A program made the translations under genes and the position numbers. From the NCBI GenBank assembly GCA_902806205.1, contig CADCVR010000007.1:1-38166 (forward strand): 38,166 nt of DNA, given 5' to 3'. The stretch comes from an uncultured Solirubrobacteraceae bacterium (GTDB lineage: Bacteria; Actinomycetota; Thermoleophilia; Solirubrobacterales; Solirubrobacteraceae). Under the pieces are notes generated by a model. It worked only from the letters and a program-made list of their open reading frames with translations. It ran no database searches and was not told where the DNA came from. Below, one piece after another: positions 26,014-33,899 of the stretch (its first letter is position 1; the number at the start of each line of letters is the position of its first letter).

Positions 26014-27018
26014 ATGCGGATCTTCAGCGGCATCCAGCCCACGGGCGCCAAGCACCTGGGCAACTACATCGGGGCGATCCGCCAGTACGTCGAGGGCCAG
26101 GACCGCGGCGAGCCCGCGATCTACTGCATCGTCGACCTGCACGCGATCACCGTTCCCTACGAGCCCGCCCGGCTGCGCGAGCGGGTGCTCGACACCACCG
26201 CGCTGCTGCTCGCGGCCGGGCTGGAGCCGGAGCGCTGCGTGCTCTTCCGCCAGGGCGACGTGCCCGAGCACACCGAGCTCAGCTGGCTGCTGACGAGCGT
26301 CACCGCCACCGGAGAGCTCAACCGCATGCACCAGTTCCGCGACAAGTCGGCCGCCCAGCGCGAGCTGATCTCCGCGGGTCTGCTCTTCTACCCCGTCCTG
26401 CAGGCCGCCGACGTGCTCGCCTACCGGGCACACGAGGTGCCGGTGGGGGAGGACCAGCGCGAGCACCTCGAGCTCATGCGCGACGTCGCGCGGCGGTTCA
26501 ACGCCCGTTTCGGCGAGGGGCTGCTCGTGGTGCCCGAGCACCGCATCCCGGCCGTGGGCGCGCGGATCATGGACCTGCAGGACCCCGCGCGCAAGATGTC
26601 GACCTCGGGCGGCTCGGTCGAGGGCACCGTCTACGTGCTCGACGGCCCGGAGGCGATCGAGAAGAAGCTCAGGCGCGCGGTGACCGACTCCGAGGACCCG
26701 TTCGCGATTCGCCGCGACCCGGCCGCCAAGCCGGGGGTGACGAACCTGATCGACATCACCGCGGCCGCCCGCGGCGTCGACGGCGACGTGGTCCTCGCCG
26801 AGCTTGCCGGCGCCCGGGGCTACGGAGACCTCAAGCTCGCCGCGTCCCGGGCGATCGTGACGCTGCTCGCGCCGGTGCGCGAGCGCTACGCGGGCCTGCG
26901 GTCCGACGAGACCTATCTCGACGCCGTCCTGGAGCAGGGGGCGGCGAAGGCCCAGGCCCTCGCCGCGCCCGTCCTGGCGGACGTCCGCGCGGCGATGGGC
27001 GTCGGCTCGGGGCGCTGA
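26014..27018 (+). CDS. trpS: Tryptophanyl-tRNA synthetase
   Basis: 334 residues, normal for the bacterial enzyme. It charges tRNA-Trp. The class I signature GxKHLGNYIGA has H14 and GN of the HIGH-type motif, and K194-MSTS198 is the KMSKS motif. The block PTGAKHLGNYIGAI and DVLAYRAHEVPVGEDQREHLEL are typical of TrpRS. The start is close to its -10 element, so the leader is very short. The stop abuts the stop of the next gene on the other strand. Confidence 0.97.
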   Translation: MRIFSGIQPTGAKHLGNYIGAIRQYVEGQDRGEPAIYCIVDLHAITVPYEPARLRERVLDTTALLLAAGLEPERCVLFRQGDVPEHTELSWLLTSVTATGELNRMHQFRDKSAAQRELISAGLLFYPVLQAADVLAYRAHEVPVGEDQREHLELMRDVARRFNARFGEGLLVVPEHRIPAVGARIMDLQDPARKMSTSGGSVEGTVYVLDGPEAIEKKLRRAVTDSEDPFAIRRDPAAKPGVTNLIDITAAARGVDGDVVLAELAGARGYGDLKLAASRAIVTLLAPVRERYAGLRSDETYLDAVLEQGAAKAQALAAPVLADVRAAMGVGSGR

Positions 27019-27951
27019 TCAGCGGATCGCGGGATCGATGCGCTGGACCCCGCGCGCGTCGAGGTAGCGACCGAAGAGCCTCGAGCTGTCCCCGCCTGCG
27101 GAGCGGACCGCGGCGGGCAGCGTCCGCGGAGCCTCCACGACGGTGAGCTCGAACGGACCGCCGGAGCCGGCGAAGCGGCGCGTCTGGAACACGCGCGTGA
27201 CCCCGTCGCCCGGCAGCAGCCAGCCCGCGCGGTACCGCGTGATCTGCGGCGAGAGCGGCTCTCGCTCCAAGCGCGCGGCGGCGACGAGGGTGCCGCCCTC
27301 GCCCGAGGACTGTCGGATCTGGACGCCGAAGCCGCGACCCGAGTTGTAGGTGAAGACCATCCGGCCCTGGCTGGTGGCCGTCGCTCGAGCCAGCGTCGGG
27401 CTGAGGCGCTCGAGGCCGCGCGAGCGGCCACGCTCCAGGTAGGAGTACGTGCCCTTGCGGGCGCCTCCGCCGCGGCGCACGACCGACCAGTTGCCGAACG
27501 TCAGGCTGGGGGCCGTCTCGGAGTACGTCTTCGACGCGAGCGCCGGGACCTTCGCCTCCCGCAGCGTCGTGAGGTCGAGCGCGTAGACGTCGCAGCCTGC
27601 GAGGGCCGAACTGCCCGCGCACCGCGAGTAGACGGCCGACAGACGGCGCGAGGCCGGGGTGTTGATGCCGTCGGCCCCGCCGCGGGTGCCGATCGCCGGA
27701 TCGGCCGGGGCGCCGAAGCCCGCGATGTCCGGGGTGAGGATCGCGCCGTCCGGGCGGCGCAGCCGCAGACGGTGGGTGCCGTCGGTGGAGGGGGCGCTCC
27801 AGGCCTGCCACCCCGCGGCGGAGACGAAGTTCGCCCCACCCACGACCGGGGTCTCGAGCGTATCGGCCTGCGCGGTGGGGGCGCCGGCGAGCACGAGGCC
27901 CGCGCCGAGCCCGAGGAGCATGGTGGGGATGCTGATCGTGCGATGGGTCAT
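27019..27951 (-). CDS. Secreted protein of unknown function
   Basis: 310 residues from the ATG at 27951; the open frame goes on upstream but would remove the signal peptide. The N-terminus has a basic start, a hydrophobic core and a signal peptidase site after APTAQA. The mature protein has many short strands with Ser, Thr, Gly and aromatic residues (GWQAWSAPSTDG, YALDLTTLREAKV, FGNWSVVRRGGG), reminiscent of a beta-propeller repeat, and a Cys pair (SRCAGSSALAGCD). I recognise no family. It is convergent with trpS and divergent from scpA, so it is a single-gene unit. Confidence 0.7.
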   Translation of the reverse strand: MTHRTISIPTMLLGLGAGLVLAGAPTAQADTLETPVVGGANFVSAAGWQAWSAPSTDGTHRLRLRRPDGAILTPDIAGFGAPADPAIGTRGGADGINTPASRRLSAVYSRCAGSSALAGCDVYALDLTTLREAKVPALASKTYSETAPSLTFGNWSVVRRGGGARKGTYSYLERGRSRGLERLSPTLARATATSQGRMVFTYNSGRGFGVQIRQSSGEGGTLVAAARLEREPLSPQITRYRAGWLLPGDGVTRVFQTRRFAGSGGPFELTVVEAPRTLPAAVRSAGGDSSRLFGRYLDARGVQRIDPAIR

Positions 27952-28017
27952 GCCGCTACAACGCGCGGCACCGCCGAAAGCAACGCCGGCGGCGATGCCG
28001 CCGACCGGAGCGCTGGC

Positions 28018-28023
28018 TACGGT
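28018..28023 (+). promoter_or_regulatory. -10 element of scpA
   Basis: TACGGT ends 7 nt before the GTG at 28031. No ribosome site precedes the GTG, so scpA is probably read from a leaderless transcript. Confidence 0.45.
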
Positions 28024-28030
28024 TCCCCCT

Positions 28031-28840
28031 GTGGGCGCGACGATCGAGGAGCTCGAGCTGGACCTGGAGGTCTTCACGGGTCCCTTCGACCTGCTGCTGA
28101 CGCTCGTGCTGCGCGAGGAGGTCGACCTCCTGGAGGTGGAGCTCGCCGACGTGGTGATCTCCTACCTCGACGTCCTCGAGGCCCGCGGGGAGCTCGACCT
28201 GGGCGTCGCCACCGAGTTCCTCGTGCTCATCGCCGCGCTGCTGGAGCTCAAGTCACGGCTCATGCTCCCGCAGCCCGAGGAGGAGTTGCTCGAGGATCTC
28301 GCGCCGGACGAGGCCGCCGAGGAGCTCCTCGCCCGGATGCTGGAGGCCCGGCGCTACCGCCACGCCGCCGACCACCTTCGCGATCGGCTGGAAGGCGAGC
28401 GCGGCCATCGCTACCGCGCCGCGGCGCCGCCCCTCTTCCTGAAGCAGGTCGTGTCGCCCGATGCCGGCACCGCCCGGGCCGCCTACGACCCGGCGCAGCT
28501 CGGGGCCGCGGTCGGCGGACTGCTGCGCGTGCCCGAGCCGATCGCGCTCGACCACCTCGCCCTGGTCCGCGTCACGGTGGCCGAGCGCCTCGGCCACCTG
28601 CGGGAGTTGCTGCGGCGCGGCGCCTGCACGTTCACCGAGGCGGTCGGGGACGCCGACCGCGTGACGGTCGCGGTGACGCTCTTCAGCCTGCTCGAGCTCT
28701 ACAAGCAGGGCGAGGCCACGTGGACGCAGGACGGCCCGTTCGCCGAGATCCACATCGCGCCGCGTCGGCCCGTCGGCGTCCCGGAGGCCCAGTCTGAGGT
28801 GCGTGAGCCGATCCGGTCGCTCGCGGGGCGCGGAGGGTGA
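28031..28840 (+). CDS. scpA: Segregation and condensation protein ScpA
   Basis: 269 residues from the GTG at 28031. ScpA is the kleisin that bridges SMC heads in bacterial condensin. The N-terminal block LEVFTGPFDLLLTLVLREEVDLLEVELADVV and the following ATEFLVLIAALLELKSRLMLPQ are its signature; a winged helix at the C-terminus (VTVAVTLFSLLELYKQGEATWTQ) binds the SMC cap. It overlaps scpB by 4 bp, the usual arrangement. No smc gene lies in the window. Confidence 0.93.
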   Translation: MGATIEELELDLEVFTGPFDLLLTLVLREEVDLLEVELADVVISYLDVLEARGELDLGVATEFLVLIAALLELKSRLMLPQPEEELLEDLAPDEAAEELLARMLEARRYRHAADHLRDRLEGERGHRYRAAAPPLFLKQVVSPDAGTARAAYDPAQLGAAVGGLLRVPEPIALDHLALVRVTVAERLGHLRELLRRGACTFTEAVGDADRVTVAVTLFSLLELYKQGEATWTQDGPFAEIHIAPRRPVGVPEAQSEVREPIRSLAGRGG

Positions 28841-29439
28841 GCGACGAGCTGACGCGGCAGCTCGAGGCGCTGCTGTTCCTCTCCCCCGAGCCCGTCACCC
28901 ACGCTGAGCTGCTCGCGGCGCTCGAGTGCGCGCCGGATGAGCTCGGCCTCGCGCTGGCCGCCCTCCGCCGGGCCTACGCGCCCGGGCAGCGCGGAATCGA
29001 GCTCAGGGAGGTCGCGGGAGGACTGACCTTCTCGAGCGCACCGGAAGCCGAGGATGCCGCCCGCCGCCTGCTGGCCAAGCCGCGCACGCCGGCGCTGACC
29101 CCCGCCCAGGCCGAGACGCTCTCGATCGTCGCCTACCTGCAGCCCGTGTCGCGTCCGGAGATCACGCGCATCCGCGGCGTCTCGGCCGACTCGGCCTCCT
29201 CGACGCTGCTCGAGCGCGGGCTCATCGAGGAGGCCGGCCGCTCGCAGTTCGGCGCGGTGCTCTACCGCACGACGCCGCTCTTCTTGAAGCTCTTCGGCCT
29301 CACGGCGCTCTCCGACCTGCCGGAGGTCGCCGAGTGGGATCCGACGCCCGAGGAGACCGCCGACCTCCGCGACCGCCTGCTGAGCGCCGGCGAGGCCCGC
29401 GCGGGCGGGCCGGTAGGCGCCGATCCGGCGGCGGATTGA
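28837..29439 (+). CDS. scpB: Segregation and condensation protein ScpB
   Basis: 200 residues starting at GTG 28837. ScpB is a dimer of tandem winged helices that binds the middle of ScpA. LEALLFLSPEPVTHAELLAAL, LRRAYAPGQRGIELREVAGG, ALTPAQAETLSIVAYLQPVSRPEITRIRGVSAD and RTTPLFLKLFGLTALSDLP follow in the family's order. In many actinobacteria an RluB-type gene follows directly; here it is displaced by about 2 kb of other sequence. Confidence 0.93.
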   Translation: MSDELTRQLEALLFLSPEPVTHAELLAALECAPDELGLALAALRRAYAPGQRGIELREVAGGLTFSSAPEAEDAARRLLAKPRTPALTPAQAETLSIVAYLQPVSRPEITRIRGVSADSASSTLLERGLIEEAGRSQFGAVLYRTTPLFLKLFGLTALSDLPEVAEWDPTPEETADLRDRLLSAGEARAGGPVGADPAAD

Positions 29440-29543
29440 GTCGCGCGACGCCGGCGTATTGCCTGCTCAGGTGGGTTGCGGCCATGGGGTCGCGGCCTCG
29501 CTGATCTGCGAACGGCCAAGCGACGGGCGGCTGACCGTCATCA

Positions 29544-29829
29544 AAGCTCGGCGAGGACGCGTTCGACAAGCTCTTCGCCGTGACGTCGCGGCCTTCCGGC
29601 GTCCGGGAACCGGTGCGCTGACCGCCGCACGTCGGCTGCTGCGCCCGGGCGGGACGCTGCACCCTCCCACCACGCCCCGGGATGGCGCGATCGGGAGGCG
29701 CCGGCCTCCTTCGTCGCCGCCCTCACCGCCACGCTCGCCGAGGGTGGATTCGCCGTCGAGGCCGCGGAGGCAACGTCCTCTGGCCCCGCAGTCAGCGTCC
29801 ATGTCCGGCGCTCGCATGACCGGCGCTGT
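29544..29829 (+). pseudogene. Decayed SAM-dependent methyltransferase
   Basis: The 441 bp between scpB and the S4 gene have no intact gene, but three pieces of one methyltransferase appear in successive frames. GEDAFDKLFAV comes first, then ALTAARRLLRPGGTL (the typical RPGG turn after motif III), then FVAALTATLAEGGFAVEAAEA with a final strand VSVHVRRSHD. At least two frameshifts separate them, and motif I is missing. Hence this is the 3' half of a dead gene. Bases 29440-29543 hold nothing I recognise. Confidence 0.6.
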
Positions 29830-29880
29830 CCCGGTTCCGGGCGGGCGCGCGACCCGCGGCGCGGGATCCGGTCGAGGAGC

Positions 29881-30276
29881 TCAGCGCCGGCCTCGCCGGG
29901 TTCCCGGCGTCGCCTCGAAGCGGCGTCGGTCGCGCTTGGTCGGCCGCGGGCCGCTCTGGCCCAGGGGCACGCCCGTGAGCTTCTGCTGGGCCGCGAAGCG
30001 CGCTCGCTCTTCCCGGCTGGCTTCGGTCTCGGCGTAGAGCAGCACGGCCTCCGCGGCCGGCCGGCGGTGGGCGGAGAGCCCCACGACCTCGACCGTGAAG
30101 CGTCCGTGCTCGGTGGAGATCCGCAGCTCGTCGCCGATCGCGACCTCCTTGCTGGGCTTCGTCCGCTGGCCGTCGAGCCGCACGAAGCCGCCCTTCACCG
30201 CGTCGACGGCGACCGCGCGCGTCTTGTAGAAGCGCGCGGCCCACAGCCACTTGTCCAGGCGAACGCCGGCTTCCAC
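29881..30276 (-). CDS. S4-domain RNA-binding protein (HslR/Hsp15-like)
   Basis: 131 residues. The first 50 residues are an S4 domain: VRLDKWLWAARFYKTRAVAVDAV, then GFVRLDGQRTKPSKEVAIGDEL. The rest is basic and Arg-rich (RPTKRDRRRFEA), as in Hsp15, which binds free 50S subunits carrying nascent-chain tRNA. It follows rlmN on the same strand with 20 bp between, so the two ribosome-related genes probably share a transcript. Confidence 0.85.
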   Translation of the reverse strand: MEAGVRLDKWLWAARFYKTRAVAVDAVKGGFVRLDGQRTKPSKEVAIGDELRISTEHGRFTVEVVGLSAHRRPAAEAVLLYAETEASREERARFAAQQKLTGVPLGQSGPRPTKRDRRRFEATPGTRRGRR

Positions 30277-30296
30277 GGCTCAGAGCCCAGCGGCGG

Positions 30297-31289
30297 TCAC
30301 GACGCACCCACGGCCGCCCTGGCCGCCAGCTGCCCGCAGGCAGCGTCGATGTCGCGCCCCATGGTCAGGCGGACCGTCGCGCGGATGCCGTGCTCCTCGA
30401 GCACTGCGCGGAAGCGCTCGATCGTCGCGCGCGGGGAGCCGTCGTACATCCCCGTCGGGTTGTAGGGGATGAGGTTGACCTTGTAGACCTTGGGGTCGAG
30501 CACCCCGGCGAGCTGCCGCGCGTGGGCCGCGCCGTCGTTGACGTCGCCCAGCATCACGTACTCGACGAACACCTGGCGGCGCTTGATCGCGTAGAAGCGC
30601 TCGCAGGCGGCGAGCACCTCCGAGAGCGGGTATCGGTCGTTGACCGGCATGATCTGCGAGCGCAGCCGGTCGTCGGCCGCGTGGAGCGAGAGGGCGAGCC
30701 GGATCGGCATGGTGGCGTGGGTCAGCGTCTCGATGCCGGGGATCCAGCCGACGGTGGAGATCGCCGTGCGCCGGTGGGTGACGCCGATCGACGGCAGCCG
30801 CCGGCACGTGTCCAGGACGTTCGGCAGGTTCATCATCGGCTCGCCCATGCCCATGAACACGACATGGTCGACCTCGTGATCCCGGCGGAAGTGCAGCGCC
30901 TGGTCGAGGATCTCGCCCGCGGTGAGGTTGCGGGTGAACTTCATCGCTCCCGTCGCGCAGAACGTGCAGGTCAACGGGCAGCCCGACTGCGAGGACAGGC
31001 ACAGCGAGTTGCGCCCGTCGCGGTAGCGCATGAGCACCGCCTCGACGGCGCGCCCGTCGTGGGTCGTGAACAGCGCCTTGACGGTGCCGTCGCTCGCGTG
31101 CGCCTCCCGGACGAGCTCGAGCGAGGAGAACGGCACCGCCGCGGCCAGCTCGCCGCGCAGGGCGGCCGGCACGTTGGACATCTCCTCGTAGGTTCGTGCG
31201 CCGCGGGCGGCCCACTCCCACACCTGACGCGCACGGAAGGCGGGTTGGCCCAGGCCGGCCAGCGTGCTCTCGAGGAGGACGGGGTCCAC
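30297..31289 (-). CDS. rlmN: 23S rRNA/tRNA adenine-C2 methyltransferase RlmN
   Basis: 330 residues from the GTG at 31289; a GTG at 31349 is also in frame and adds 20 residues of low similarity. RlmN is a radical-SAM enzyme that methylates A2503 of 23S rRNA and A37 of some tRNAs. The iron-sulfur motif C104-X3-C108-X2-C111 is present, along with FMGMGEPMMN, STVGWIPGI, LALSLHAADDRLRSQIMP and EYVMLGDVND. The catalytic Cys near the C-terminus is in IDAACGQLAA. It is divergent from the RluB-type gene. Confidence 0.94.
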   Translation of the reverse strand: MDPVLLESTLAGLGQPAFRARQVWEWAARGARTYEEMSNVPAALRGELAAAVPFSSLELVREAHASDGTVKALFTTHDGRAVEAVLMRYRDGRNSLCLSSQSGCPLTCTFCATGAMKFTRNLTAGEILDQALHFRRDHEVDHVVFMGMGEPMMNLPNVLDTCRRLPSIGVTHRRTAISTVGWIPGIETLTHATMPIRLALSLHAADDRLRSQIMPVNDRYPLSEVLAACERFYAIKRRQVFVEYVMLGDVNDGAAHARQLAGVLDPKVYKVNLIPYNPTGMYDGSPRATIERFRAVLEEHGIRATVRLTMGRDIDAACGQLAARAAVGAS

Positions 31290-31411
31290 CCGCCCATGGT
31301 GACAATCCGCGAGGAAACATGCGCGGAAACGATCACCAGTCGGCTCCACGGCTCGGCACTGCTGCCTGCGGTCGACTCCGGCGGCGCGGCGGGTCTGGGA
31401 GGCTCGGGGTG

Positions 31412-32161
31412 ATGCGGCTCGCCAAGCACCTCGCGCACGCCGGCGTCGCCTCGCGCCGCGCCTCCGAGCGGCTCGTCTTCGACGGGCGCGTCGAGGTCGA
31501 CGACGAGGTCGTCACCGATCCCGCGCGCGACGTGAGCGGGCGGGAGCGCATCCGCGTCGACGGCAAGACCCTGCGCGCCCACGAGCGCGGGGCCGACCGG
31601 GTCGTGTACCTGCTGCACAAGCCGCCCGGGGTCGTCTCGACCGCCAAGGACACCCATGGCCGCAAGACCGTCGTCGAGTTCGTGCGTTCGCCCGGCACGC
31701 GGCTGTACCCCGTCGGCCGCCTCGACGCGGACACCACCGGCCTGATCCTGCTGACCGACGACGGCGACCTCGCCCACCGCCTCACCCACCCGAGCTTCGA
31801 GGTGCCCAAGGTCTACGTCGCGGAAGTCGCGCACGGGCCCGTCCGCGAGCCTGCCCTGCGGCGGCTGCGGGAGGGCGTGAGCCTGGAGGACGGCATGACG
31901 TCCCCCGCCAAGGTCCGCCAGCTGCGCCAGGGCCTCCTCGAGCTGACGATCCACGAGGGCCGCAAGCGGCAGGTCAAGCGCATGTGCGCCGAGGTCGGCC
32001 ACCCCGTCAAGGCGCTGCAGCGGGTGGCCTACGGGCCGCTGCGCCTCGGCGACCTGGCCCAGGGCGGCGTCCGCAGGCTCTCCCCGGCCGAGGTCGAGCG
32101 GCTCAGGAGCGCGGGCGCCGAGCCCGGCGGCGCCACCGGGCGCGACGGGCGACGCGCCTGA
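31412..32161 (+). CDS. RluB/RsuA-family pseudouridine synthase
   Basis: 249 residues from the ATG at 31412 with GGGAGG 9 nt upstream. The S4 domain at the N-terminus (RLAKHLAHAGVASRRASERLV) precedes the synthase domain with VVYLLHKPPGVVST and the catalytic block YPVGRLDADTTGLILLTDDGDL, whose Asp attacks uracil. The block HEGRKRQVKRMCAEVGHPV is characteristic of the RsuA/RluB/RluE/RluF group. By its partner genes scpA-scpB it is most likely RluB, which modifies 23S rRNA. It precedes aroH by 13 bp. Confidence 0.92.
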   Translation: MRLAKHLAHAGVASRRASERLVFDGRVEVDDEVVTDPARDVSGRERIRVDGKTLRAHERGADRVVYLLHKPPGVVSTAKDTHGRKTVVEFVRSPGTRLYPVGRLDADTTGLILLTDDGDLAHRLTHPSFEVPKVYVAEVAHGPVREPALRRLREGVSLEDGMTSPAKVRQLRQGLLELTIHEGRKRQVKRMCAEVGHPVKALQRVAYGPLRLGDLAQGGVRRLSPAEVERLRSAGAEPGGATGRDGRRA

Positions 32162-32174
32162 CATCATCGCCGCG

Positions 32175-32540
32175 ATGCGCCTGTTCGCCCTCCGCGGAGC
32201 CAGTTCGGTCGAACGGAACGACGCCGAGGCGATCGTGGGGGCCACCGAACGGCTGATGCGCGAGATCATGGAGCGCAACCAGATCGGCCCCGACGACGTC
32301 GTCTCCTGCATCTTCACGCTGACCGACGATCTCGACGCCGAGTTCCCGGCGGTCGCCGCACGCAAGCTTGGCTTCGGGAAGGTGCCGCTGCTGTGCGCCC
32401 AGGAGATCCCCGTCCCGGGGGCGCTGGGGTCGGTCATCCGCGTGCTGATCCACTACCACGCCGACGAGCAGCACGCTGCCCGTCACGTCTACCTCGGCGA
32501 GGCGCGCGCGCTGCGCCAGGACCTCGAGGACGCGCAGTAG
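32175..32540 (+). CDS. aroH: Chorismate mutase, AroH type
   Basis: 121 residues, the size of the monofunctional trimeric AroH class. It turns chorismate into prephenate for Phe and Tyr. Residues matching the Bacillus enzyme's active site are visible: R7 in MRLFALRGA, E77 in CAQEIPVPG, R89 in VIRVLIHY and Y106 in HVYLGEA. The family's L-P-DDVVSxIFTLTDDLxAEFPAxAAR block is complete. It probably shares a transcript with the RluB-type gene. Confidence 0.93.
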   Translation: MRLFALRGASSVERNDAEAIVGATERLMREIMERNQIGPDDVVSCIFTLTDDLDAEFPAVAARKLGFGKVPLLCAQEIPVPGALGSVIRVLIHYHADEQHAARHVYLGEARALRQDLEDAQ

Positions 32541-32546
32541 CAGCGC

Positions 32547-32579
32547 GTACGACGTGTCGCGCGATGCCTCGTGTCGTAC
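32547..32579. promoter_or_regulatory. Inverted repeat in the gap after aroH
   Basis: GTACGAC (32547-32553) and GTCGTAC (32573-32579) are perfect 7-bp arms separated by 19 nt. They lie 40 bp before the next start, so this may be an operator of the following gene. No promoter elements are certain. Confidence 0.35.
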
Positions 32580-32618
32580 TACGGGCGACGGAACGTCACA
32601 CTACGGAAGGCGAATGAC

Positions 32619-32917
32619 ATGTTTGGCGAAACGCCCGAGCCGTCACCCGCGTCGCAGCCGGTCACGGACGACTCGATCCAGGTCCGCCATCTCAACCACT
32701 ACCAGTTCACCTGGGTGGCCGCCGGTGAGCCCGGCGCCCCGGGGATGTCACCCTGCAGCTGGTGCTCGACGAGGGCGCGTGGGAAGTGGTCGTGACGATC
32801 CACGCCGAGGATGCCGAAGTCCTCCAGGGCTTGCTGCGGTCCGCGAAGACCGTCTTCTATGACGTCCGTCGCCGCACGCTGATGTTCGGCACGACCCGGG
32901 TGGGCAAGGGCGGTTGA
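32619..32917 (+). pseudogene. Hypothetical protein gene with a frameshift in a G-run
   Basis: From the ATG at 32619 (GGAAGG upstream) the frame gives MFGETPEPSP and then HLNHYQFTWVAAGEPGAPG, but it drifts into an unlikely Cys/Arg/Ser tail ending at 32795. From the GGGG run at 32740-32743 another frame continues with DVTLQLVLDEGAWEVVVTIHAEDAEVLQGLLRS and ends at 32917. One extra G in the run would join them into about 100 residues. This can be a real mutation, a phase-variable tract or a sequencing error. I know no function for it; the protein looks small, soluble and beta-rich. Confidence 0.7.
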
Positions 32918-32974
32918 AGAACTTGCGCGGGCTCGGGCACAGAGGCCCGGGTTCGGGCACACCGGTGAGCAAGG

Positions 32975-32993
32975 CCGCGGCCGCCGGCCGCGG
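32975..32993. repeat. GC-rich perfect hairpin
   Basis: CCGCGGCC-GCC-GGCCGCGG, 8-bp arms. A second, weaker hairpin GCCG-N6-CGGC follows at about 33007-33020. Without T-runs, a termination role is uncertain. The rest of 32918-33047 shows only a direct repeat of GGGCTCGGGCACA / GGGTTCGGGCACA. Confidence 0.4.
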
Positions 32994-33047
32994 GGAGAGC
33001 AGCGCCGCTCAAACGGCGGCAGCCGTCGAAGGAGAGCGGCTCGATGC

Positions 33048-33311
33048 TCATCGGGCTCGACTGGGGCCGTGGCCGTCGGCCTGAACGACCCTTCCGGCGA
33101 CGAAGTCGCGCAGGCTCTCGTGGTCCTCGTGGCAGGCCGGGCAGCCGTCGAGGTGCTCCCGTATCCCGGGGAGCCGGGCGTCGGCATCGTCGCCCGCCGC
33201 GGTCGAGTCGGCCGCCCCCGCCGTGCGCCCTGCGACGGCGAGCAGTAGTGCAGGATGTTGTCGCGCGCGGCCGCCGGGGATGCGAAGGCGGCGGTGCCGG
33301 GCTCCCCGCAT
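33048..33311 (-). CDS. Possible zinc-finger anti-sigma-like ORF
   Basis: An 87-codon frame whose middle reads REHLDGCPACHEDHESLRDFVAG. H-X3-C-X2-C within a helix is the zinc-binding signature of anti-sigma (zf-HC2-like) proteins. The N-terminal 30 residues are Arg/Ala-rich and unlike any start of that family. The gene may therefore be truncated or frameshifted. No sigma factor is next to it. I list it because the motif is hard to get by chance in a shadow frame, but it may not be expressed. Confidence 0.35.
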   Translation of the reverse strand: MRGARHRRLRIPGGRARQHPALLLAVAGRTAGAADSTAAGDDADARLPGIREHLDGCPACHEDHESLRDFVAGRVVQADGHGPSRAR

Positions 33312-33440
33312 CGGACGCTCGACGAGGAATCGAGCGCTTGGCTGGCCGTGGTCGTGGTGGTCATGAAGCGATTGGCGTCGGTTGGCGCGTCGTCATTACC
33401 GAGGTTCGTCGCTTCGGTCCGCGGGCAGTCAGGCCGTGGA

Positions 33441-33899
33441 ATGGCGCGGGTGTTTGTGAGTGACGCATTGGCCGACGGGTTCGCAGCCGGCGGCTTCGCC
33501 GCACTGCTGAGCGGCGCCCCCTCGACGCTGCACGCCATCGTCGTGGGCGCCAGTCCACTGGAGGCGACGCTTGCCGCCGGAACGCTCGTCCTGCCGTGCG
33601 AGCGGCGCTTGCTGCCGCTGCTGCTGGCCGCCGTTCCGGCACACGCCGCGATCTCGCTGGGCTGGGGCGTCGCGCTCGCGCTTGTCCTACCAGCCCGGCG
33701 CACCGTGGGGGCCGGGGCGGTCGCCGGGCTGGCGATCGCGGCGCTCGACCTCGGCGTCGTCGCCCGGCGCTTCCCCCGCGTCCGCGCTTTGCCCGTGCGG
33801 CCCCAGCTCGCCGACCATGTCGTCTACGGGCTGGTCGTCGGTGCGGTCGTTGCTCGCCGGCGAGCGGCTCGCCGCGAGGTCGACGCGCACGGTCAGTAG
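33441..33899 (+). CDS. Small integral membrane protein
   Basis: 152 residues from the ATG at 33441; a longer frame from 33255 is Ala/Val-rich and doubtful. At least four hydrophobic stretches are seen: DGFAAGGFAALLSGAP, LHAIVVGASPLEATLAAGTLVL, LLPLLLAAVPAHAAISLGWGVALALVL and AGAVAGLAIAALDLGVVA, then a last one around HVVYGLVVGAVVA. The end is basic. I recognise no family. Its last 213 bp are overlapped by the opposite-strand reductase gene, so one of the two ends is probably not original. Confidence 0.6.
   Translation: MARVFVSDALADGFAAGGFAALLSGAPSTLHAIVVGASPLEATLAAGTLVLPCERRLLPLLLAAVPAHAAISLGWGVALALVLPARRTVGAGAVAGLAIAALDLGVVARRFPRVRALPVRPQLADHVVYGLVVGAVVARRRAARREVDAHGQ

Noticed and set aside
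33044-33463. Plus-strand open frame of 139 codons
   Set aside because: Arg-rich composition, no recognisable fold, and it lies opposite the zinc-finger-like frame and before the membrane protein start.
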